Source: Hemicordylus capensis (Eukaryota; Chordata; Lepidosauria; Squamata; Cordylidae). From it: a stretch of 64,000 nucleotides of DNA. Of this stretch, positions 46,279 to 57,500 are shown in pieces; within the stretch, counting starts at the first letter, position 1, and every line of letters begins with the position of its first letter. The translations under genes were made by a program, and so were the position numbers. The stretch lies in the NCBI RefSeq assembly GCF_027244095.1, contig NC_069661.1, forward strand, positions 13,526,001 through 13,590,000, in the 5' to 3' direction. The notes below the pieces were generated by a model. The model did not search any database. It had not been told where the DNA came from and was given only the letters and a program-made list of their open reading frames with translations.

Positions 46279-49200
46279 GGTTTTATCTGTGTTAGCCCAG
46301 AGAAAACCTTCTAGAACTCTGATTCCTGCAGAAGTGACTGATAGCAGACTTTCCAGGGCTGCTGTCTCCCAGCGGGCGCAGCAGTCGGCCGAGGGGGAGC
46401 CCAGCACCTCCTATGCCTCCGTGTCTGCGCACAGTGAGGCATCAGACTTTGAAGATTATGAACTTCAGCAGGTGAGTTGATTCTGTCGAAGCAATTGACA
46501 CACCAGGTAGAAGAGACTAGCTAACAGACTGTGCAGTGTTCTGCCTGCCTGGAGGTTTTTCACACATGGCTCTATGCTTGGGGTATCTGAAGAACGAATC
46601 TGTTTCGCAGCATTTTAACTCGAGGGATTAGATGGACCATTTGCAAAGCCATCAGCACCTCCACCAACACCTTCGGAGAAAGCAGAAGCCCCGGAGTTCC
46701 CCCCCCCCCCGCCAAATCTGCTGGAAATAGAGGATTTTTTTTACCCAGGACATAACTCGGGCTAAGCCAGAATTTGCAGCCTCCATTTGGGAAGAATCAA
46801 AGTCCTGTCTGTCCTGGTTCCTGATAACCCGCAGGGAGGTCAGATTAAATCCAGCGAATATGTGGACTGGCACACTCTAATCGGGATTGGATTCGGGGTG
46901 AGGGATAGTCCTGTCTGTAAAACCTCCTGGTAATGGGACTTTGTTCAAATTAAAACTGTGGTAGACTGCTCCCCTCAAGTCAAGCTGATTCCCCACATTA
47001 AGCCAAAAGCATAGTCAGAGTGTCCATCCAAGCACTCCAGGGCAGATCTATTAACATTTGCATGCAGAAGATCCTGGGTTCAATCTCCAGGTAGGGCTGA
47101 GAAAGACTCCTTCTTGATGCCTTGGAGAGCCATTGCAAGTCAGTGAAGACAGTACTGAGTTAAATGAAGCAGTGGTCTGCCTCAGTATAAGGCAGCTTCC
47201 TATGTTCCTAAGATTCTGATAATGCTAAAATGTAAGCTCCTGCCTTGATTAATAGTTCTGGACATCTGTTAGCTAGCAAAACTGCAATCTGTTAAAGATC
47301 TGACAGATTTCCTTACCCAACAGCACCTGGGTATGTGGTAACGAGTACATTCATTTTGTCCAACGCCTTAGATTCTAGATATTTTGTGGAGCGACCCCGT
47401 TCCCCATCTGGGCTGTTGCCTGAATGAAGAGCGAGGAGGAGGTTGTTGCTTCGGCCCCGACGTGACAGACAAGATTCTGCAAAAGCACGGCCTGCAGCTA
47501 ATCATCCGCTCCCACGAGTGTAAGCCAGAGGGTTACGAGTTCAGCCACAACCGAAAGGTAGATCAGTGGGGCAGCAGTAAAGGGTTGGTTTTTTAAGGGA
47601 TGAAGATACTGAACGTATCATAATGCCCTGATTGCAAATAAAGAGTTTGAAGAATGCAAATAATTCATATATGGATCCACTGCCTGCTAGCATTACTAGG
47701 TTTTCTTTAAAAGGGCTTAGACAGATTTATGGAGGACAAGTCTATCAATGGCTACTAGTTTTGCTGGGTATCGGCTACCTCCAGGCTCAGAAGCAGGATG
47801 CCTCTGAATATTAGTTGGGGGGGAGGGCAGTGGCAGGAGAGAGGGCATGCCCTCACTTCTTCCCCTTGGGCTTCTCAGAGGCATCTGATGGGCCACTGGG
47901 GGAAACAGGGTGCTGGACTAGAGGGGCCTTGGGCCTGATCCAGCAAAGCTCTTCTTATGTTCTTATTAAAAGAGGCAGTTGAACTGGAGGATATTAGGAG
48001 TTGCTGGCAGCAGTCAAAACCACTTTGCAAAGCAAGGATAAAGTGTCTGGGGCTTTAGAGAGTCTTTCCAGATGGCAAAAAACTGCATGTCTTGAAGAAT
48101 TTGTGCACACGTTGGAAATGAGAGCTTACTAATCTTCCACACATTTCCACAGGCTTGCATTTTCTTTCCCTGCAGGATCTCACAGGCCGTTCATACAGCC
48201 AGGAGGGACCTCATGCAATTTCCACAACACCACCTCCATGCCAGCTCTGGCTTTCAGTGAATAACCTATCCTTTCCCCCCATTGATCAGAAAAAGTATTA
48301 ATGCAAAGGGGCAGGTTATTCACAGGAAGCAAGAGCTGACCTGCAGGTGGCACTGTGAAAATTGTGCAAGGTTCCTACTGGCCATATGAACAGCCCATGA
48401 GATCCTGCTAGGAAAGAAGATTCAAGCAGTAGCGGAATCAGTCACTGTGTTCCATTCCACCCGGAGGCCCCGCCACTGATGCTCCATGCATGTGACATCA
48501 TGTGAATGGGAGTGTGGCTCTGGCTCCAGAGAGCCCCAAGCGAGCTTTCCTCCTCTTATTTCAGGCAGCATTTGCTGCCTAACAGCATTCATTTCCCTTC
48601 CTCTCCCTCGCTGGAGGGAGAAGAAGGGAAATACACTGTCAGGCAGCAAGCGCTGCCTGGAAATGAGAGGGGAAGGACTGGGTTGGGCCTTCTGGCAATT
48701 GGGCCTTGCCCCATTTGTGCGTGATGTCACGTGCAACAGGGAGTCCAGTGGCCCTTTTCATTGGTGGCCCGGGTTCTTTGAACCCGTATGCTCAATGATG
48801 GCTCTGCCCCTGGATGCAAGCCTATGGGGATTTGTGGAGGGTTAGTAAACTATAGTATCTGGATTGTGATCCATTGCATTCATAAGAATGGGTTCTGTGC
48901 CTGCTCAGGGACCTTGCAGGTAGACTAGCTAGCTCCTTGTGGCACCTACTCTGCCTCGCATGTGCGCTGTGAGGACTGCCCTGGCAGTTGGATGAAATTC
49001 ATGAACTACTTGTCTCCCCGCACATGATCGATGTTTCCCAGAAAGCTCTGCTGCATGTGTGGCACAGGAGCTGCGCTGTGCCAAGTGGCAGAGCTGGGGG
49101 CTGGAGGAGCAAGTCATGCAGCATCCCACAATGTGCTTTGTCGTGCATTGTGGTGCATTGGTGCCAGTGGCGGCCCGTGAATGCGCTGCTGGGTGGCAGG

Positions 49201-52200
49201 GAGGCACCTTTAAAGGTAAATGCATTATGTGCTTACTTCCGCAGCCGCCACACCTGAATGCTGTTCAGAGAAGTGGCGTGCCTCCCAGCAGCCCCTGCGG
49301 CGGGGAATCGCTGCCGCCACTCACCTTGCTTACCCAGAGCCGAGCCCCTACCAGTTGCCAGGTGAGTGGCGGCGGCAGCGATTCTCTGCCACAGGGGTTG
49401 CTGGGCGGCACACCGCTTCTCTGAACAGCGTTCAGGTGCAGCGACTGTGGAGGTAAGCACAGAATGCATTTACCTTAAAGGTGCCTCCCACCGTCCCCCC
49501 AGCAGCGCGTTCACGGGCTGCCACTGATTGGTGTATTCCTCCACTGCCGGTCACTCTTGCCAGTTGGCTTTGTGAGTGCTTGGGCTGCAGGAGCCCAAGT
49601 GTTCACACGATGGGGAATGGAGTAGAAGGGCACATCCACGCCTGTCTACTCCTCTATTAACCCGGGTAAAAAACTCGGGTTACCCTGACCCAGAGGGCTG
49701 GAATCAGAACCAATCCCAGCACTTCTCAAAATCAGGCTATACCCAGGTATAGCCTGATTGTGTTTTTAGCAGTGAATACATGCAATTCCCATGTGCAGGC
49801 ATTTATTAAAGATCTGTTGCTTGTTAAAATGAACGTCCAAAGAAACTGAACTAAAGAGAAAGATGGCTTCCTGCTGTTTCTCTTTGCAGGTTGTTTTGTA
49901 TCAATTGTAAACCAGCATCTTTTCTGTCTTTTTCTTTCCTTGGTTAGGTACTCACCATATTTTCAGCTTCAAACTATTATGCACCCGGTAGTAACAGAGG
50001 TGCCTATATCAAACTGGGGCCTGACCTGATCCCTCAGCTGGTGCAGTATCAAGCCGGCAAGGGAGCACAAAAACTCACAATGACACAAAGGCAAGTTTTC
50101 CCCCCTTACACCAGGGGTTGTCAGACTTGGGTCCCCAGATCTTGTTGGACTACAACTCCCATTATCCCCAGCTGCAATGGCCAAAGGCTATTGTGACTAG
50201 GGATGATGCGAACTGTAGTCCAACAACTTCTGGGAACCCAAGTTTGAAAAACCTCTGCTTCATATTAAAACTAACAGAATCTAGTGGTACCTTAAAGACT
50301 AGCAGTTGGTTGTGGCAGAAGATACCCAGAAACAAGATAGAGAAAAAGTATTCTCCTTGCCCTGAGTCCTTGGAAAGAGGCAGTTAGGCCAGAAGGTGCT
50401 GGGCTTGGTCAGTGAGCAGAGAGGACATGTCACGTGCTAATGCATGTAATGAATCCTCTGAGTTTAGTTTTGTTTAATGAAAAAGAGCATTGGGAAATGG
50501 AAATTTTGAGAGAGGAGTGGTGAGCGGGAGGTACTTTGCCGTCTCTCTGCCAGCTGTTTTTCTACTGGAAATCACCCTTGGGGTTTTGTTACCTGTGTTT
50601 GTGTGTAATGTGGAGTTTGCCAAATGGAGGCTACCTACAAATGCCCTGTGGCTTTGTGTTGGGCAGAAAATCCTGTTACTCCAGAAACCAGCTCGTTGAT
50701 TTTGATGGAAACGCATTTTAGGGTCGAACCAGATGAGAAGCTTAATGTGCGAGTCCAGGGCTGGTCAGCCTGAGGCTCTGCAGCTGTTGTTGGACGACCA
50801 CTCCCATCATACACAGCTGTGTTATTCACATCTGGGGATGATGGGAGTTGTAGTCCAACAGCAGCTGGCGAGCCTCAGGTTGGCTATCCCTGTACCAGTG
50901 GAAGCTTCCTTCTTGGAACTTTTAGCAGCTTCTGTAGATTTTTGCTAGGTCTCTGGCAGAAAGGATGAATACTCCCTCTCTGTGTCCTGTGGTCCTGATC
51001 AGCCTCCACCCCCACAGCTGCTAGTGTAGTTAAGAAAAAAACCAAGCCTAGATAACATGTTAGCCACCGTGTCTAGTTTGGTTTTTCCTATGAGCTGTAC
51101 ATCACTAGGAGCCTTTACAGACAAGGCTTCCAGCTCTTGGACTATCCAGCCAGTGAAGCCACTTTGAATTAGGCTCACAGCATTAGGGAAGCAGCCCCTC
51201 CCCTCTCTGCCCTGAGTTCTCTTTTGTGTAGGTTCCCACGCAGCTCGGTCCATGTTTTGCTTGTGGCCAATGGCTTCCTAAAGGAGGTGGGACACCCCGT
51301 CTCCCTTTCCCCCAAGTGTTTAGTACTGTAGTGAAAACACCCTCTGTTGAAGTCCACACACACATTTCGGCTTAATCAGCCACCAGCCTTGGCTTTCTAT
51401 TCCACCCCCACGACCAGGACCACGACCGCAACACACACACACATCAACAGCATGTGTCAGCCTTCCTGCTGCATCGCCTCTGCTTTTGCAGCTCCCTTCT
51501 TGCTTGGATTGCATGATCCTTGGAAAGCAAGGAAATGCTCATTTTCTGCAAGGAAAGCCCTCTGCTGACTGCAGATTTTCTCTCCTTCGGATCTCCCCCC
51601 TCAAACTTTCAAAGAGCAGAAAAGAGATAAATCAATTATTTGCCTTTGGGCAGCTTTCTACACAGTGTTTGCATTTCATAGGTGTGACTTGCTCTTATCA
51701 TGTTAACATGAAGACTTGCGTCAGCCCCTGATGCAGTTCATCTCCAAAAACTCTGGGGTAAAACAGGATTTTAAAAACTCAGACATAATCAGGATGAAGT
51801 GAAATCTGGAAGGGAAAGCCCGATTTGTGTGTGGGGTGCTTCCAAAGACATAGAACTGACCTCAGCGGGAATCCAGCGGGAACACGCACCCTCTCTTCCA
51901 GAGGAGATTCAGGGTAAAGCCCCTGTGTGAGAAAGCTCCAGCGGGCAGGAAACCTTGCTAGTTTTGAGAGGAAGGCCAGAGGCAGGGTCTGTGTGTGTCT
52001 ATGTCCCTCTTACCTAACTCTACGTGGCAGAAATCTTTCCCTTTTAGGATCAGCCGGGTGGAGGAGTCTGCATATCAAGCTTTAAGGGAGAAATTGTTTG
52101 CTCACGAGTCGGACCTCAGGAAGGCGTTCAAGAAATTTGATAAGACGAACTCAGGTAAGGCTTAGGAAGGAGAGATTTCTGAGAGCTATGCAAGTCTCCT

Positions 52201-54529
52201 GCTGGCTGTGGTAGAAGAGGTTCCTAGGGATGCTCAAAAACCGAAAGCATCATAAAACTGATCTGGCCTTCATGGCCTCTTTGATCCCCTGTTGCATCAG
52301 CCATGACCTTCCTCCACTCCACTCCCCTTTTCTTTTTTCTTTTTGGCATGCACAGGCAGGTGAATTTTGCAGAGTTTATGGATCTGGATGAATACTGTGG
52401 CCACTCTGGGGCTGGGAACGCCAAATGACATTCTTGGGCAAAGGCAGGAGGTTCTAGGGCAGGGGTGGGCAAACGTGGCACTCCAGATGGTGAACTAAAG
52501 TTCCCATCATCCTGAGCCACAATTTATTGTGGCTCAGGATGATGGGAGTTGTAGTTCAACAACTACAAGTTTGCCCACCTCTGGTCTAGGGGCTGGCTGT
52601 GGCATAGGAAGCTGCCTTATACCGAGTCAGACCCTTGGTCCATCTAGCATTGTCTACACTAACTCGCAGCGGCTCTCCAAGGTTTCAGGCAGGAGTCTCT
52701 CCCATCCCTACCTGGAGATGCTCCCCAGGGTTGAACCTGGGGCCTTCTGCATGCCAAGCAGACCAGCTACAGCCCCATCTCTGAAGCCAGCTTGCTATCC
52801 TATCTGCCACTCCCTGGCACTGCTGGCTGCTTCCTGGTTCAATAGGCTAGAGTGGTCGTTTCCAAACTGGGGTAGTTCCTCCAGGAAGGGCGACATGATG
52901 CCGCAGCATCACACAAGCACAACTGTGCCATTTTAGCACAAGAACTTGCTTGTGGAATAGCGAGACTGTTTTAGATGGCTGCAACAGTGCAGAGGGTTTA
53001 TGCTTCCTGAGATGAAAGCATTTCTCTTCACCTTTTTGCCCCCCACTGCTATTTCAGCCAGATCCTGTTCTTAAAGTCTCCTGTTGGCTTTCTCCTCCTG
53101 GCAGGCTTGATCGCATTAAGTGACTGGGCGAAGGCCATGGAGTCGGTCCTGCCTCTTGGGCTGCCATGGCGGATGCTGAGGCCACAGATGGTGTCACGCT
53201 TGTCCAGCGGGAAGGTGAATTACAAGTTGTGGCTGAAAGACATCGCTCTGGAGCACCGGTCAACAACCCAAGAGGTAACATAATACCTCTAGGCATTAAA
53301 TGAGCATGATAGCGAGGGCAGGTACATAGCTCGGGTTCCCCCCTCTCCCCAGGGCCCCTTCTGCACATCAGCCCCCTCTTGTGACATCACATGCAGGGGG
53401 TATGGCCAGCACCAAAAAGGGCCAATGCAGCCTTCCTGGGTACATTTCTCAGCCAGCTTCGTTTTCAGCTGGGTGTTTTCTTCATTCTCTCCTTCGGAGT
53501 AAGGGAGAGAGTTTTGAAAAGTACCCAGCCGACAACAAAGCTGGCTGGAAATTAGACCAGTCTGGAAACTGAGGGAAGAGTGAAGGGTGATCCAGGTGGC
53601 TCTTAGGAGCTGGGTGGCAACCCATCCACCCAGTTACAGCTCTGCCCCTGATCAAGGGCCTCCAACTTCCATGGGAATACCTCAGAGCTCTCACTCTTGA
53701 TGGCTGTGGGGGCTCACAAGGAGGGCACTGCAGTGTGAGTGGCAGGCTGGACGCTGAGGACTTGTCTGCATTTCTTTTCTTGGTGATGTATTTGGGGAAC
53801 GGTACACACCCCATCCTGGAGAGCTGTCCTTGTGGCTGGGCTTTGTTGCTAGGAAGGGCATTGATCTTGGAAGAGAGACTTCCTCCCACCACCAGAGGAA
53901 CATCACCCCAAGTCAGAGGCTGACATGGAGAGCAAGGATACGTTGGTGCATCAAGAGAGCAGCCTCACAGAACCTCCCCACTAACGGCATGGGTGCAGCA
54001 GGGAAGCAGCAGTTCTTAACACCCTCCCCTTCCCCAGGAAGCCCTCTATGCCACCTGAAAATATGCCCCTGAGGCACTGTTCCCTCTTAACAGGGATTTC
54101 CAGATGTTGTTCACTACAACTCCCAGCATCCCCAGCTGCAATGGCCGCTGGCTGGGGATTATGGGAGTTGTAGTTAAAAACATCTGGGAATCCCTGTTAG
54201 AGGGAACCCTGCCCTGAGGGCTGCACAGCCCTTAGGGATATATTTTTGAGTGGCACAAAGGGCTTTCTGGGGAAGGGGAGGGCATCAAAAACTGCTGTTT
54301 CCCTGCTGTACCAGGGCAGTTAGTTGGGAAGTTCTGTTAGGCTGCTCACTTGCTCCACTGGCCCTTCCTTGCCCTGAATGTAATTGTCAGATATTTCCCT
54401 CCTTGTGGTGGAATGAAAGGCCACATCAGTGACAGTCAATGTAAGGTCCAGTCCTGGGTTGCCAAGATTCTAGGAGTGAAGAAGAAAATTGGCAGGAGAG
54501 ATGCTTAACCCCTCTCATGCTTGATTTTG

Positions 54530-54584
<55 letters not shown>

Positions 54585-57500
54585 CTTTCTTTTATTGTTG
54601 TCATTACATTGTTTCGCTGAATGCCATTTTGTGCATTTTTAAAGTAGAAAAAAGGGGCCATATATTGATGAAAAGGGGCCACTTATATATTGATGAAACT
54701 GGTATAAACAGCTACTCACCTGGTCATGGCTGACAAGTATGAATTGCCTCCAGCCAATGAGGAAATCTGACAAAAGCTAGTTCTGAACTCACTGAACACG
54801 GTAGCATTTCTAAAGTTAACTATGTGTGGACATCATCACATTGTAGATATGAAGCCATTGCTTGCCTCCTTTAGGACCCTTGTATAACTGAAAAGGAATT
54901 TTATTTTTTAAACCAATCCTTGATTAGGACATTTTATTTTATTTTATTTTATTTATTATTATATTTTATACTGCCTTTCATTAAAACAATCGCAAAGTGG
55001 ACATGTAACAGAAGAGGCCAAATGCTGCTTAGCATTCTTTATAGGCTAGTACGTTTTTGTGCATTTATTTTCAAGGCTGTTAAGCATTGGTTTCATTGCT
55101 TTCAGCGCGTACAGTCAAGCTTGCTGGAAACCATTTACCAAAATCTGTCCAATCTGGAAACAGTCTTCAGTATCATCGACAGCGACCATTCCGGTAAATG
55201 CATTCATTCCCTGCTAATAGATTTGTTTGTCTTTTATTTCTCCTAAATAGCCTCAGTGGTGGGATTCTCAGGGTTCTTTTTAAAGTGTGGGGACTTAAGG
55301 CAGTCAGGATGTAATGAAGGTTGTATATCCCAAGCCTTGACCAATTTTCTTCGTATTAACGAGTCATACAGTGGACATCTGACTCACTTGCTGGACTTAG
55401 TGACAAGCACTGTGGAAGGGGAGGGTAAAGGGGCTTCTTTTTATCCCCTTTGGAAGTAACATATCTGCAACAGAAACTGGTCTGCCTGGGACAAATAAAG
55501 ATGTTAAATAACTGTGCCTCTGAGTATCCTAGTTGAGGCACCACACTTAAACTTCTAGGTGCCAGGGATGCCTGTCGCCTGGGATTTGTCAACTCATGGT
55601 ATCTTCCACACATCAAGCAATGGACCTTTTTCTTTTTTTCTTTTTGGACATTGTTCTAGAAGTAATCAAATCATCCAATTTTTTTCTTATGTAATCCATA
55701 CACACACACGTGCACGCACATGTGTATATACACACACACTCACTCACTCAGTCAGATGATCCTGTAGTGTGGTGGTAAACCTGGCAGCCACACAAGAGAA
55801 GCAGCAGGTCAAATGGCCCTTCCAAGAAGGACAGCACTGAAGGGCAGCCATTTTACTTGGCGGCTCCACTCGCCAGTGGCGACTGAGCTAGCCAGTCCCT
55901 CCTCTCACTCACAGCACGAGGAGGGAGAACACCTTGGCCACTTATGGCCGCTGATGTGCTTCCACCTCTTCTGCAAGCTGCAGAGGGAAGACGAGGAGAT
56001 AGGAGCAGCAGATTGTGAGGAAGGAGCAGGGTGAATCAGCTGCCTGAGGGTTCCATCTCGACCTGCCTTGTGATAGGGCAGCGGCCTTTGGGGACTGGGG
56101 AAAAACAACACTAATCTTTAGAAAGCAGAGGGGAAGAGGAACATGTCTCTATATCTGTTTCTTTCTTCTTCTTCTCTCTCCTGGACCCTTTTCTATCAGA
56201 GACACATCTTTCAAACATTTTTGGAAGCATTTTTTTCATCCTCTTGAGTACGGGGCCAGCATTGCTCCCCTCCCATTGGCGCACACAGCATAATTTACTC
56301 AGCAATGGCTGAGGCTTGCACATTAGACATTGAATGGTTTCTTAGGAGTAGGTCCCACTGAACCCAGTGGCCCTTCCTTCTATGACTGGACAGTTGGACT
56401 AGAACAGGTGTTCCCAAGTGTGAGTGTGTTCACACAAATGTAAGTAGTACAATTTAGGGAGACAAGCTACTCCAGTCACTGGCTCACATCCATTTTATTA
56501 CTCATAAGATCCGTCGGACCCTGACTGCCGACCCATAACCCGTGTAGCAGATTTTACTACTGACTATTTTACATGTTTGCCCTGTTTTAGTTAGTTGTTT
56601 AACTCCATGTTTTATATTTTATAGTAAACTTTTTATACTTCTTAGAAGTTTTTACTCCTATGGATAGTTGTATCTTATCAGTCTCCCCACACTCTTTAGA
56701 GTTGTATTTTATAAATTATAACTTTACAGTCTATAGCATATGAATTTTTAGTAATGTCGTTGTAACTATTTCATGATTATTCAGATTATAATTATTTTAA
56801 TGTAATATGATTTTATTGCCACATGATCTAGTACCCCCTGTTGCAAACTCCTGGATTAGATGCACATCTATGCACATGGTGGGGGTGGGTGGGTGGGCAG
56901 AGGACAGATGAGGGAAAGCTGCTGAATGTTCCTGCCATCAAAGCCATATCTTGGGAGCAGAGGCTGAAACACCCCACAGTTCACTGTTGCTATTAAAAAG
57001 ATGCACAGATGCTGCTCCAATCTACTCAAAAGGACACCACTACTGCTTGCAGAAGTGGGGTGCTTCCATGCCTACTAAGCGTCATCACTGTTCTGACGCT
57101 GGTCCCGTTGGGAATGACTGGGGAAGCATCTCTACAGCGATGATGCTGTGCTTAGTAGGCACAGATGCCCTGCCTCCAGAAGCAGCAGCAGCGGCGTATT
57201 TTTGAGTAAAAAGGAGCAGCATGTACATCTCATGTACGTCAACAGTGGACTTCACAATATGTCAGCCACCAAAGGACAGGGCTGTTCCACTCCATCACAA
57301 AGTTGTGCAGCTGTAGAAGTGTGACACAATGCCTATTATTTCCAGTGGACATTGTGTCACATAACTGTGGTTGCCCAGTGGAGCAGAACAGTTCTGTTCT
57401 GCAACGCAGTTGACAGTGTTTACATGCCTGTGGAAGTATGGGATGTTCTTTAACCACCCACACTACCCTGTGTGATATGTCAGACACCATTTATTGCGGC

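Noticed and set aside
47373-47385. Alternative acceptor 'ttctag' for PPEF2 exon 10
   Set aside because: It would need a leftover G from the previous exon, which ends in phase 0; the acceptor at 47370-47371 keeps the frame and gives the expected residues before LWSDP.
52224-52520. Minus-strand 98-codon frame
   Set aside because: It spans part of a MITE and intron sequence; no motif or conservation clue.
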